The notes under the pieces were generated by a model. It was not told the origin of the DNA. It saw only the letters and a list, made by a program, of their open reading frames with translations, and searched no databases. The translations under genes were made by a program, and so were the position numbers. From assembly GCF_001632745.1 (NCBI RefSeq), contig NZ_LQRT01000035.1, positions 372,001 to 436,000 of the forward strand: a DNA stretch of 64,000 nt. Reading direction: 5' to 3'. Shown here in pieces: positions 54,127 through 62,260 of the stretch. The DNA comes from Aquimarina aggregata (lineage in GTDB: Bacteria > Bacteroidota > Bacteroidia > Flavobacteriales > Flavobacteriaceae). Position 1 is the first letter of the stretch; every line of letters starts with the position of its first letter.

Positions 54127-55449
54127 TTAGTAATGACATTTACCACATTCCAGACCACCCATTTGAGCAGCTGTTAGTTTATCCACGCCATATTTTTTAG
54201 AGAGTTCTGAATGAATCTTCTCATAATATTTATTATCCGCCACTTTTACATTAGTTTCTCTGTGACAATTGATACACCACCCCATAGTAAGTGGAGCATG
54301 TTGATACATGATTTCCATCTCTTCTACCGGTCCATGACATTTTTGACATTCAACACCTGCAACGCTTACGTGTTGTGAGTGATTAAAATATGCAAAGTCA
54401 GGTAAATTATGAATACGAACCCATTTTACTGGCTCTGTTTCTCCTGTATATTTTTGAGCATCTGCATCCCATCCCACAGCCTTATATAGCTTTTGGATTT
54501 CACCGTCATAAAACTCCTTAGAATAATCTTCTGTAGCTGTAGTTTCTGCAACTTCACCTATAGATTTATGACAATTCATACACACATTAAGAGAAGGAAT
54601 CCCAGAATGTTTTGAAACACGTGCAGAAGAGTGACAATACTTACACTCTATCTGATTATCACCTGCGTGAATTTTATGCGAGTAATGAATTGGCTGTATT
54701 GGCTGATACCCTTGATCAACACCAACCTGCATAAAGTACCCATAAACAAAGTAACCACTTGTTAACAATAAGAATATAGCTGTAACTAAAACTAAGAATT
54801 GATTTTGAACAAAAGCTTTCCAGATAGGAGTTCTAGCTTCTGGTTCTGGTAATTCTATATTACTAGCTTCTGCAAAACGTTTAAGTGTATTATTTACTAA
54901 AAACAATATCACAACTAACATTAAGAAAACTAATGCCAAACCAGCAAGGATAATATCGGTAGATACTCTTGAATCACTAGATGTCGGAGCAACCGTAGAT
55001 CCTGAACCTGCAGCAACGGCTGGCGCAGCTTTTGGCTCCATTACATACGCCAAAATATTATCTATATCACCATTAGTTAACTGCGGAAATGCGTTCATCG
55101 CAGTTTTGTTATACTCTTCATAAATAGCTACCGCTTGTGCATCACCAGATGCAATCATTGCTGCACTATTTTTTACCCAAGAGTATATCCACTCTCTTTC
55201 GTACTTATCAGCAACTCCAAAAAGAGCTGGACCTGTCATCTTTTTATATCTTTTATGACATGCTGCACAAAGAGAATTAAATAATGCTTTTCCTTTTGCT
55301 GCATCACCTCCAGCAGAGGCTTCTGTTGCAACAGCACTATCAGCAACTGCTTCTTCCTGTCCAAAAACAGGATTAAAAAAAGTAAATAAAAAAACAGTTC
55401 CTATGATTAGGATTTTGGAGGCTGAATTTCGGTGTTTCACCTGTTTCAT
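54127..55449 (-). CDS. actA: Alternative complex III multihaem cytochrome c, ActA
   Basis: The 440-residue multihaem subunit, first gene of the operon. It carries six CxxCH sites: CAACH (61-65) in a monohaem cytochrome domain near the N-terminus, then CKYCH, CMNCH, CQKCH, CINCH and CGKCH in the C-terminal class III-like domain. Between them lie two membrane helices (about 160-190 and 215-240). The classical pentahaem ActA is thus preceded by an extra monohaem domain. The signal sequence ends near VFGQ (residue 31). A promoter and a leader hairpin lie upstream. Confidence 0.93.
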   Translation of the reverse strand: MKQVKHRNSASKILIIGTVFLFTFFNPVFGQEEAVADSAVATEASAGGDAAKGKALFNSLCAACHKRYKKMTGPALFGVADKYEREWIYSWVKNSAAMIASGDAQAVAIYEEYNKTAMNAFPQLTNGDIDNILAYVMEPKAAPAVAAGSGSTVAPTSSDSRVSTDIILAGLALVFLMLVVILFLVNNTLKRFAEASNIELPEPEARTPIWKAFVQNQFLVLVTAIFLLLTSGYFVYGYFMQVGVDQGYQPIQPIHYSHKIHAGDNQIECKYCHSSARVSKHSGIPSLNVCMNCHKSIGEVAETTATEDYSKEFYDGEIQKLYKAVGWDADAQKYTGETEPVKWVRIHNLPDFAYFNHSQHVSVAGVECQKCHGPVEEMEIMYQHAPLTMGWCINCHRETNVKVADNKYYEKIHSELSKKYGVDKLTAAQMGGLECGKCHY

Positions 55450-55482
55450 ATTATTACGTAGAATTATCGTCTTAATTTTGGC

Positions 55483-55523
55483 ATGGTTTTTTCGTTTACT
55501 ATCTCGAAAAGATAAAAAACCAT
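55483..55523 (-). other. Leader hairpin of the act-cta operon
   Basis: ATGGTTTTTT (55483-55492) pairs with AAAAAACCAT (55514-55523), and an inner ATCT/AGAT (55501-55504 with 55510-55513) extends the fold with an asymmetric bulge. It lies between the promoter and actA. No T-run follows, so it is a structured leader rather than a terminator. Confidence 0.5.
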
Positions 55524-55540
55524 CACTTTTAATTCGACGA

Positions 55541-55570
55541 CAAAAGTACTATAATAAGTCGATTTTAGAA
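55541..55570 (-). promoter_or_regulatory. Promoter of the actABCDEF-ctaCD operon
   Basis: On the minus strand TACTTTTG (55541-55548) matches the TAnnTTTG -7 box, and a TTC (55568-55570) stands 19 bases upstream as an imperfect -33 element. It lies 92 bases ahead of actA. No strong terminator lies inside the operon, so it should drive all eight genes. Confidence 0.5.
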
Positions 55571-55646
55571 ATGTTAGAGAACCGTTAAGTATTAATTTAT
55601 AATAATTCTAAATAATATTTTTTAACCATTGTGAGTTATTAAACTT

Positions 55647-55654
55647 TACCTTTG
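55647..55654 (+). promoter_or_regulatory. -7 box of the SPOR-protein promoter
   Basis: TACCTTTG fits TAnnTTTG. With initiation near 55661 the leader would be 11 bases to the first ATG (55672) or 26 to the ATG at 55687. Confidence 0.45.
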
Positions 55655-55671
55655 CTTCAAATCAATTTGTA

Positions 55672-56124
55672 ATGAGAATGTTAAACATGAAAGGCTACAT
55701 TTTACTATTAGGTTTTTGTTACTTTAATAGTTCATCTTTAATTGCTCAGGATACTATAAATACTCAAATTCCTGACAGTAATGGCTTTGTAAAAGCTATT
55801 ATCCCCCCTAGACAAGAGGCTTCTGTGACCATAAATCAAGACCCTAGAATCAAAATGCTTCTTGATTTAAAATCAAAAATGGAAAAAGATGGAGAGTTTA
55901 GTGATCGCTATAAAATTCAGCTATATTATGGAAATTTAAATAAAGCTAACGAAATTATGAGGTCCGCTAAAGAGAATTTTCCAGATTGGAGCGCAACAAT
56001 GCAATGGGAAACACCAAATTATAAAGTATGGATAGGGAACTACAGAACGCGTCTTGATGCAGATAAAGCTCTTAAAGAAATCCACGCTGAGTTTCCAAAT
56101 GCCTTTATTTTTAAACCCGAATAA
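55672..56124 (+). CDS. SPOR-domain protein, exported
   Basis: A small exported protein (150 residues from the first ATG). The signal segment MKGYILLLGFCYFNSSSLIAQ starts at an internal ATG (55687), which is the likelier start given the short leader. The C-terminal 75 residues form an SPOR (peptidoglycan-binding) domain: YKIQLYYGNLNKANEIM, then YKVWIGNYRTRLDADKALKEI and FPNAFIFKP. SPOR domains bind denuded glycan strands, often at division sites. It lies between the act operon and the infB terminator. Confidence 0.85.
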   Translation: MRMLNMKGYILLLGFCYFNSSSLIAQDTINTQIPDSNGFVKAIIPPRQEASVTINQDPRIKMLLDLKSKMEKDGEFSDRYKIQLYYGNLNKANEIMRSAKENFPDWSATMQWETPNYKVWIGNYRTRLDADKALKEIHAEFPNAFIFKPE

Positions 56125-56143
56125 CAAAGTATTAAACCGAAGT

Positions 56144-56165
56144 CCTATCTTTTAATAAAGATAGG
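56144..56165. other. Perfect 9-bp hairpin
   Basis: CCTATCTTT (56144-56152) and AAAGATAGG (56157-56165) with a TAAT loop, between the SPOR gene and the long palindromic terminator. It may support termination or protect the 3' end. Confidence 0.45.
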
Positions 56166-56169
56166 TCAC

Positions 56170-56221
56170 TTATACATAAAAAAAAGCCGTTACAATTGTA
56201 ACGGCTTTTTTTTATGTATAA
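56170..56221. terminator. Bidirectional terminator, perfect 52-bp palindrome
   Basis: Each strand reads the same outward from the centre at 56195/56196, with GCCGTTACAA against TTGTAACGGC flanked by eight A or T and then a matching TATACAT arm. It ends both the SPOR gene (+) and the infB operon (-). Confidence 0.9.
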
Positions 56222-56231
56222 ACTTTAATAG

Positions 56232-59057
56232 CTACAGTTTCTTTTTAACTGCTACTTCTTGATAAGCTTCAATAACATCATCGACTCTTATGTCATTATA
56301 ATTCTTGATTTGCATACCACAGTCATAACCTTTACTTACCTCTTTAACATCGTCTTTAAAACGTTTTAATGAAGAAAGCTCTCCTGTATACACCACAACA
56401 CCTTCTCTTATCAATCGGATTCCTGAATTTCTAAAAATCTTACCATTCTGAACCATACATCCTGCAATTGTACCAATTTTAGAGATTTTGAATGTCTCTC
56501 TAATCTCTGCAGTACCTGTAATCTCTTCCTTCATTACTGGAGAAAGCATACCTTCCATTGCATCTTTCAGATCATTTATAGCATCATAGATAATAGAATA
56601 TGTTCTGATATCTATTTCTTCTTTATCAGCAACCTGTCTGGCATTACCTGCAGGTCTAACATTAAACCCAATAATAATTGCATCAGAAGCAGAAGCCAAT
56701 AACACATCACTTTCGGTAATAGCACCTACAGCTTTATGAATAATATTTACATGAATCTCTTCTGTAGACAATTTCTGGAAAGAATCTGTTAATGCTTCAA
56801 CAGAACCATCAACATCACCTTTAAGAATTATATTTAACTCTTTGAAATCTCCAAGTGCAATACGTCTACCAATTTCATCAAGAGTAATATGTCTTTGCGT
56901 ACGCACCGATTGTTCTCTATGCAACTGAGCTCTTTTAGAAGCAATATCTTTTGCCTCACGCTCATCTTCTAGCACATTAAACTTATCACCAGCTTGTGGC
57001 GCACCATCTAATCCTAAAATTGACACTGGCGTTGAAGGACCAGCTTCTTTTACATTATTACCTCTCTCATCCTGCATTGCCTTAACCTTACCACTATTTT
57101 TTCCTGCAAGAACATAATCTCCTACTCGAAGCGTTCCTGTTTGAACCAAAATAGTAGAAACGTATCCTCTTCCTTTATCCAAGAATGCCTCAACAACAGT
57201 TCCCGATGCTAATCTATCTGGATTTGCTTTAAGCTCTAATATCTCAGCTTCTAAAAGTACCTTTTCTAATAATTCTTTTACACCTAATCCAGTTTTTGCA
57301 GAAATATCATGAGACTGTATTTTACCTCCCCAATCTTCCACTAACAAATTCATAGAAGCAAGCTTCTCTTTTATTTTCTCTGGATTAGCTTCTTGTCTAT
57401 CTACTTTGTTTATAGCAAATACAATAGGAACGCCAGCAGCTTGTGCATGACTAATAGCCTCTTTTGTCTGGGGCATCACATCATCATCTGCAGCAATCAC
57501 AATAATTGCTAAATCTGTTACTTGTGCACCACGAGCACGCATTGCTGTAAATGCTTCGTGACCTGGAGTATCTAGGAATGCGATTTTTTGCCCTCCTGCC
57601 AACTGAACTCCATATGCACCAATATGCTGTGTAATACCACCACTTTCACCGGCGATTACATTTTCTTCTCGTATATAATCTAGAAGCGAAGTTTTACCGT
57701 GATCTACGTGACCCATTACAGTGACTATAGGAGCTCGTGTAACTAAATCTTCAGGAGCATCAACAACTTCTTCAATAGACTCTTCAATATCTGCGGTTAC
57801 AAAATTAACCTCATAACCAAATTCATCTGCAACAATAGAAAGTGTCTCTGCATCTAAACGTTGATTCATGGTTACCATAATCCCTAAAGACATACAAGCT
57901 GAAATTATATCAGTTGTTGGCACACTCATCATCGTAGCGACTTCTGCAGCTGTAACAAATTCTGTTACCTTTAGAACTTTACTTTCTTGTTCTTGTTGTG
58001 CAACATCATCTTCTGCTTTTTGACGGTGTTGATCCCTTTTATCTCTACGGTATTTAGCTGCTTTTGACTTGTTAGATTTACCTTGTAATTTCTCTAAGGT
58101 TTCTCTAACCTGTTTTTGCACTTCTTCTTCGCTTGGCTCTTCCTTTACAACAGGCGGTCTTTTGCCTTTTGCGGCACCACCACGACCCCTATTACCAGGA
58201 CCTCTATTACCAGGGCCTCTATTACCTCCCTGGCCACCCGGTCTATTACCACCTTGTCCACCAGCGTTATCTTTACTTATTCTTCTTCGACGTTTTTTAG
58301 CGTCTGCAGAACCACCACCAGTCTTCTTATCAGACTTATCATCTTTTTTCTTTACCGGCTTCTTAAACTGAGTTAAGTCAATTTTTTGTCCTGTAAAGTT
58401 TGGACCATCTAACTTTTTATACTGAGTTTTAACACGCCCCGACTCTTCTGGTTTCTCTTCTGTAGCAGGTTTTTCTTCGCTAACAGGCTCAACAACCTTT
58501 GGCTTTTCCTCGGCTACTACAGGTGCTTTTGGCTTTTCTTCTTTTTTCACTTCCTTCGGAGGAGCTTGTTTCGTAATCTTTATTCCTTTTTTAACAGGTC
58601 TATTTGAAACTATTTCAGGCTCTTTTGCCTTCACCTCTTCTTTTTCTTTTTTAGGAGGAACATCTGCTACTTTTTCTTCGGGCTGCGATGTTTGCTCCTC
58701 TTTCTTATTTAAGTCAATTTTGCCTACTTGTTTAGGCCCACTTAGTTGAGCTTTGGCTTTTACGACTTCACGAGCTTCTGCTTGCTTACGCTTTTCTTCT
58801 TGCTCATTCTCGATCTGCACGCGTAACGCTTCTTTCTCTTTCTTCTTTTCTTCACCAACCTCTTTTGAAGCGACTTTCTTACTCTTATCAGTCTGAAATT
58901 CATCACACAAGAGCTGATAAATCTCTGAAGAAATTTTTGTGGTAGGACGCGCATCAATATCATGACCTTTTGAACTCAAAAAGTCAACAGCCCGATCTAG
59001 CGAGATATTGAATTCACGTAATACCTTATTTAATCTCATTGTTTTTGCTTCAGCCAT
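56232..59057 (-). CDS. infB: Translation initiation factor IF-2
   Basis: GTPase that places initiator tRNA on the ribosome. The 941-residue protein has the IF2 N-terminal subdomain at its start (MRLNKVLREFNISLDRAVDFL), a long Lys/Glu-rich linker, a Gly/Arg/Asn-rich low-complexity stretch (coding bases about 58170-58265) and a G domain with GHVDHGKTSLLDYI, DTPGHEAFTAMRARG and NKVD. The C-terminal domains follow with the expected motifs. It is third in rimP-nusA-infB, 44 bases after nusA, with an extra internal promoter candidate. Confidence 0.97.
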   Translation of the reverse strand: MAEAKTMRLNKVLREFNISLDRAVDFLSSKGHDIDARPTTKISSEIYQLLCDEFQTDKSKKVASKEVGEEKKKEKEALRVQIENEQEEKRKQAEAREVVKAKAQLSGPKQVGKIDLNKKEEQTSQPEEKVADVPPKKEKEEVKAKEPEIVSNRPVKKGIKITKQAPPKEVKKEEKPKAPVVAEEKPKVVEPVSEEKPATEEKPEESGRVKTQYKKLDGPNFTGQKIDLTQFKKPVKKKDDKSDKKTGGGSADAKKRRRRISKDNAGGQGGNRPGGQGGNRGPGNRGPGNRGRGGAAKGKRPPVVKEEPSEEEVQKQVRETLEKLQGKSNKSKAAKYRRDKRDQHRQKAEDDVAQQEQESKVLKVTEFVTAAEVATMMSVPTTDIISACMSLGIMVTMNQRLDAETLSIVADEFGYEVNFVTADIEESIEEVVDAPEDLVTRAPIVTVMGHVDHGKTSLLDYIREENVIAGESGGITQHIGAYGVQLAGGQKIAFLDTPGHEAFTAMRARGAQVTDLAIIVIAADDDVMPQTKEAISHAQAAGVPIVFAINKVDRQEANPEKIKEKLASMNLLVEDWGGKIQSHDISAKTGLGVKELLEKVLLEAEILELKANPDRLASGTVVEAFLDKGRGYVSTILVQTGTLRVGDYVLAGKNSGKVKAMQDERGNNVKEAGPSTPVSILGLDGAPQAGDKFNVLEDEREAKDIASKRAQLHREQSVRTQRHITLDEIGRRIALGDFKELNIILKGDVDGSVEALTDSFQKLSTEEIHVNIIHKAVGAITESDVLLASASDAIIIGFNVRPAGNARQVADKEEIDIRTYSIIYDAINDLKDAMEGMLSPVMKEEITGTAEIRETFKISKIGTIAGCMVQNGKIFRNSGIRLIREGVVVYTGELSSLKRFKDDVKEVSKGYDCGMQIKNYNDIRVDDVIEAYQEVAVKKKL

Positions 59058-59078
59058 AAATGCCTATTATTTTATGCT

Positions 59079-59086
59079 CAAATATA
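59079..59086 (-). promoter_or_regulatory. Possible internal promoter -7 box before infB
   Basis: On the minus strand TATATTTG matches TAnnTTTG, 21 bases ahead of infB. A TTTG lies about 23 bases further upstream, at the long end of the allowed spacing. Confidence 0.4.
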
Positions 59087-59101
59087 AATTAATTGTGTTT
59101 A

Positions 59102-60334
59102 TTAATCCTCAAATTCTGATTTTAATATTTTAAGGACTTCACTAACAGTTTCTTCTTCAAGATCTGTTCGTTTTACTAAATCAGCTAAATCTTGCTCCAA
59201 AATACTCTTCGCAGTATCTAACCCTATCTTAGAGAACTCTTCTATTATCCAAGAATCTATCTCATCAGTAAATTCTGTAAGCTCTACATCTTCTTCAACA
59301 CCTTCTCTAAATACATCTATCTCATAACCTGTAAGTTGACCAGCCAGTCTGATATTGTGTCCTCCACGACCTATTGCCTTAGAAACTTCTTCTGGTCTTA
59401 ACATTACCTCTGCTCTACTTGTTTCTTCATTAATCTTAATCGAAGTTACTTTTGCAGGACTTAATGATCTTGTTATATATAACTGTAAGTTATTTGTATA
59501 ATTTATAACATCAATATTTTCATTTCCTAATTCTCTCACTATACCATGAATACGAGAACCTTTCATTCCAACACATGCTCCAACAGGATCAATTCTATCA
59601 TCATAAGAATCTACAGCAACTTTTGCCTTTTCTCCTGGTATCCTAACTACTTTCTTAACCGTTATTAATCCATCAAAAACTTCAGGAATTTCTGATTCAA
59701 AAAGTTTTTCCAAGAACAAAGGAGATGTTCTAGACATAATAATTGCCGGCTTATTACCTTTAAGCTCAACAGACTCTATAACACCTCTTACGTTTTCACC
59801 TTTACGGAAAAAATCAGAAGGTATTTGTCTATCTTTTGGCAAAATAATCTCATTACCCTCATCATCTAACATTATGATTGCTCTATGTCTTATATGATGA
59901 ACCTCTGCCGTATATATCTCTCCTTCTAACTCCTTAAATTGCTTATATATATTCGTATTATCGTGTTCATGAATTTTAGAAATCAAATTTTGTCGTAATG
60001 CCAAAATTGAACGTCTTCCTAAATCAATAAGCTTAACCTCTTCAGACACATCTTCACCAACTTCAAAATCTGGTTCTATTTTTTGAGCCGCTGTTAATGA
60101 TATTTCTTGATTATCATCCTCTACTTCCCCATCTCCTACAACAATTCTATTTCTCCAAATCTCTAAATCCCCCTTATCTGGATTTATAATGATATCAAAA
60201 TTATCATCGCTACCAAATTTCTTCTTAAGAGCATTCCTAAACACATCTTCTAAAATTGACATTAGCGTCACACGATCTATAAACTTATCATCTTTAAATT
60301 CTGAAAATGATTCTATTAATGCGATATTTTCCAT
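59102..60334 (-). CDS. nusA: Transcription termination/antitermination factor NusA
   Basis: Binds RNA polymerase and modulates pausing, termination and antitermination. The 410-residue protein has the N-terminal polymerase-binding domain, an S1 domain (GEIYTAEVHHIRHRAIIML), and two KH domains with the signature VGACVGMKGSRIHGIVREL and AIGRGGHNIRLAGQLTGYEI. There is a short acidic C-terminus but no duplicated C-terminal acidic repeats as in enterics. It lies 12 bases after rimP. Confidence 0.97.
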   Translation of the reverse strand: MENIALIESFSEFKDDKFIDRVTLMSILEDVFRNALKKKFGSDDNFDIIINPDKGDLEIWRNRIVVGDGEVEDDNQEISLTAAQKIEPDFEVGEDVSEEVKLIDLGRRSILALRQNLISKIHEHDNTNIYKQFKELEGEIYTAEVHHIRHRAIIMLDDEGNEIILPKDRQIPSDFFRKGENVRGVIESVELKGNKPAIIMSRTSPLFLEKLFESEIPEVFDGLITVKKVVRIPGEKAKVAVDSYDDRIDPVGACVGMKGSRIHGIVRELGNENIDVINYTNNLQLYITRSLSPAKVTSIKINEETSRAEVMLRPEEVSKAIGRGGHNIRLAGQLTGYEIDVFREGVEEDVELTEFTDEIDSWIIEEFSKIGLDTAKSILEQDLADLVKRTDLEEETVSEVLKILKSEFED

Positions 60335-60346
60335 ATCAATGAATAA

Positions 60347-60814
60347 TTAAAATGTTATCATAACTTTTGCTTCCACAATATCTTCATAAGCAACAGTTGC
60401 TTCTTTTACTACTGTTACTTTACCTTTTCCAATTGGTTTTGGCTCTCTAGTTTTCCAAGTAAGCAAAACCTTGTTATCATTGGTTACTGAAATCAATTCC
60501 CCTTCTACTGTTTCGTCTTTAGTTTTCACTTTTAGTTTTCTACCTATATTCTTTCTGTACTGACGAATATGCTTTAAACCTTCAGAAACCCCTGCAGACA
60601 TCACTTGCAAAGAAAAATCTTCCTCATCTCTATCCAAATTATGCTCAATTGCTCTGCTTATAGCAATACAATCTTCAACTTTAACCCCTTGATCTCCATC
60701 AATAATAACTTCGATACTATTATCGGGATTAATCTTATAATCAATTAGAAATAAAGACGGGTTTTCCGCTAGTGCTTCTTCTAATAATTTTTGAGACTTA
60801 TCTTTTAATGACAT
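60347..60814 (-). CDS. rimP: Ribosome maturation factor RimP
   Basis: Required for 30S subunit maturation. The 155-residue protein has the N-terminal alpha/beta domain with IEVIIDGDQGVKVEDCIAISRAIE and the C-terminal SH3-like barrel (RKNIGRKLKVKTKDETVEGEL). The start at 60814 lies right after a perfect hairpin-T-run. It is first in rimP-nusA-infB, the order also found in most bacteria. Confidence 0.95.
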   Translation of the reverse strand: MSLKDKSQKLLEEALAENPSLFLIDYKINPDNSIEVIIDGDQGVKVEDCIAISRAIEHNLDRDEEDFSLQVMSAGVSEGLKHIRQYRKNIGRKLKVKTKDETVEGELISVTNDNKVLLTWKTREPKPIGKGKVTVVKEATVAYEDIVEAKVMITF

Positions 60815-60822
60815 AAGTAGAT

Positions 60823-60848
60823 AAAAAGAGGGGACTTTTCGTCCCCTC
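60823..60848 (-). terminator. Terminator-like hairpin in the rimP-nusA-infB leader
   Basis: On the minus strand GAGGGGAC (complement of 60841-60848) pairs perfectly with GTCCCCTC (complement of 60828-60835) around GAAAA, then TTTTT (60823-60827). It lies between the promoter and the rimP ATG, only 8 bases from the start codon. By sequence it is an intrinsic terminator, so it probably acts as an attenuator of the operon that encodes NusA. Confidence 0.8.
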
Positions 60849-60874
60849 CATCTGGTTTTTTAATTTCAACGGTG

Positions 60875-60904
60875 CAAAGATAGTAATAATATCTTAGATT
60901 CAAA
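60875..60904 (-). promoter_or_regulatory. Promoter of rimP-nusA-infB
   Basis: On the minus strand the -33 TTTG (60901-60904) and -7 TATCTTTG (60875-60882) are 18 bases apart, a full match to the Bacteroidota consensus. Initiation is expected near 60868, giving a leader of about 55 bases that contains the hairpin. Confidence 0.7.
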
Positions 60905-61074
60905 ATATGATAAAGAATGAATTTATTCGTAAATTTAAGATACCAAAGTCATAGATAGCCTACTTAAAATTAGAAAGTTACAACACTATTCTTAATCCCA
61001 ACACTCATCTTGTGATTATTCTAAAATCTAAATACATGCAATAATTAACTAATTTATTTCAAAAAAGCAAGATT

Positions 61075-61908
61075 ATGATTAAAAGTATACTGGTGCCAAC
61101 AGATTTTTCGGAACAAGCAGAAAGCGCATTAAAAGTAGCTGCTCAAATTGCAAAAAAAAATGACGCTCAAATTTATTTACTTCACATCTTAGAGCTACCT
61201 ATGCACCTCTCTGATCTAATGTCTTCTGGCGCTCCAGCCCCAGCTCCAGAAGCTATATTTTTCATGAAGCAAACTCACAAAAAGTTCGAAGAAGTTTTAG
61301 AACAAGATTACCTTAAGGATATCGAAGTTATCGAAACAGTAAGTTTTGAAGATGTTCTAAACGGTGTTATCGACTCGAGTAAAAAGAACAATGTTGATAT
61401 TATAATTATGGGATCTCACGGATCTTCAGGTTTTGAAGAATTATTTATTGGCTCTAATGCAGAAAAAATAGTTCGAACATCAAAAAAACCCACATTGGTA
61501 ATAAAAGAAGATTGTGAAATATTTGAAGTCAATGACTTTGTGTACGCCACAAATTTTGATGACGAAGACAAACCATCATTAATTGCAGCAGATGAATTTG
61601 CAAAATCAATTGGCGCAAAACTTCATTTGGTATGGATTAATACCGCAAATGGTTTCAAGACCACGTACGAAACTGAAAGCAAAATGAATGATCTTATTTC
61701 CGGCCTACCTATAGACAACTATACACTTAACATCTACAATGACATCACCGTAGAAAAAGGAATTTTAAATTTTGCAGAGTCAATTAACGCAGGTATGATA
61801 GGTATAAGTACCCATGGTCGAAAAGGAATATCCCATTTTATCAACGGAAGTCTTGGAGAAGATGTTGTTAATCATGCTAAACGCCCTGTCTTAACTTTTA
61901 AAATATAA
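61075..61908 (+). CDS. Universal stress protein, two UspA domains
   Basis: A 277-residue cytoplasmic protein with tandem Usp domains. The first starts MIKSILVPTDFSEQAESALKVA and has the nucleotide loop IIMGSHGSSGFEELFIGSNAEKI; the second starts DFVYATNFDDEDKPSLIAA and ends GMIGISTHGRKGISHFINGS. The G-x-x-G-x(9)-G-[ST] type pattern in the first suggests ATP binding. It is single on the plus strand, with a shared terminator downstream. Confidence 0.9.
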   Translation: MIKSILVPTDFSEQAESALKVAAQIAKKNDAQIYLLHILELPMHLSDLMSSGAPAPAPEAIFFMKQTHKKFEEVLEQDYLKDIEVIETVSFEDVLNGVIDSSKKNNVDIIIMGSHGSSGFEELFIGSNAEKIVRTSKKPTLVIKEDCEIFEVNDFVYATNFDDEDKPSLIAADEFAKSIGAKLHLVWINTANGFKTTYETESKMNDLISGLPIDNYTLNIYNDITVEKGILNFAESINAGMIGISTHGRKGISHFINGSLGEDVVNHAKRPVLTFKI

Positions 61909-61941
61909 CTCAACAAGATAGACACTCTATAGTCACAAAAT

Positions 61942-61973
61942 AAAAAGGAGTAACAAATTTTGTTACTCCTTTT
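61942..61973. terminator. Bidirectional terminator between the Usp gene and tRNA-Gln
   Basis: AAAAGGAGTAACAAA (61943-61957) pairs with TTTGTTACTCCTTTT (61959-61973), a near-perfect 15-bp stem with almost no loop, flanked by A and T runs on either strand. Confidence 0.85.
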
Positions 61974-61976
61974 GCG

Positions 61977-62049
61977 TTGGTCTACTAGGGCTCGAACCTA
62001 GACTCTTCTGGACCAAAACCAGACGTGTTGCCAGTTACACCATAGACCA
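61977..62049 (-). tRNA. tRNA-Gln (anticodon UUG)
   Basis: On the minus strand the cloverleaf is complete: acceptor TGGTCTA with TAGACCA, D stem GTGT/ACAC with loop AACTGGCA, anticodon stem TCTGG/CCAGA with loop TTTTGGT (anticodon TTG), and T arm CTAGG-TTCGAGC-CCTAG. The discriminator is A, and CCA is not encoded, as is usual in this phylum. Confidence 0.95.
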
Positions 62050-62066
62050 ATGTATCTTTGCGGGTG

Positions 62067-62097
62067 CAAATTTAAAACTTTCTTTTTTCTCTGCAAA
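62067..62097 (-). promoter_or_regulatory. Promoter of tRNA-Gln
   Basis: On the minus strand the -33 TTTG (62094-62097) and -7 TAAATTTG (62067-62074) are 19 bases apart, ending 17 bases ahead of the tRNA. Confidence 0.65.
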
Positions 62098-62260
62098 CAT
62101 TTTTTTAAAAATTATTACATTAAAATTACTAATTCGCTCTTTTCTAAGATGAAATATATATTTAAAATATAAACTTGTGTTAAGCGTTTGCTAAAAAAAA
62201 CAAGGTAGAAGTATTTTTATTATTAAATTCGCCTCAAGTTATATAACCGAATACATTTTT

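Noticed and set aside
58069..58376. Proline- or leucine-rich plus-strand frames
   Set aside because: They are the antisense of the Gly/Arg-rich low-complexity segment of infB and have no other support.
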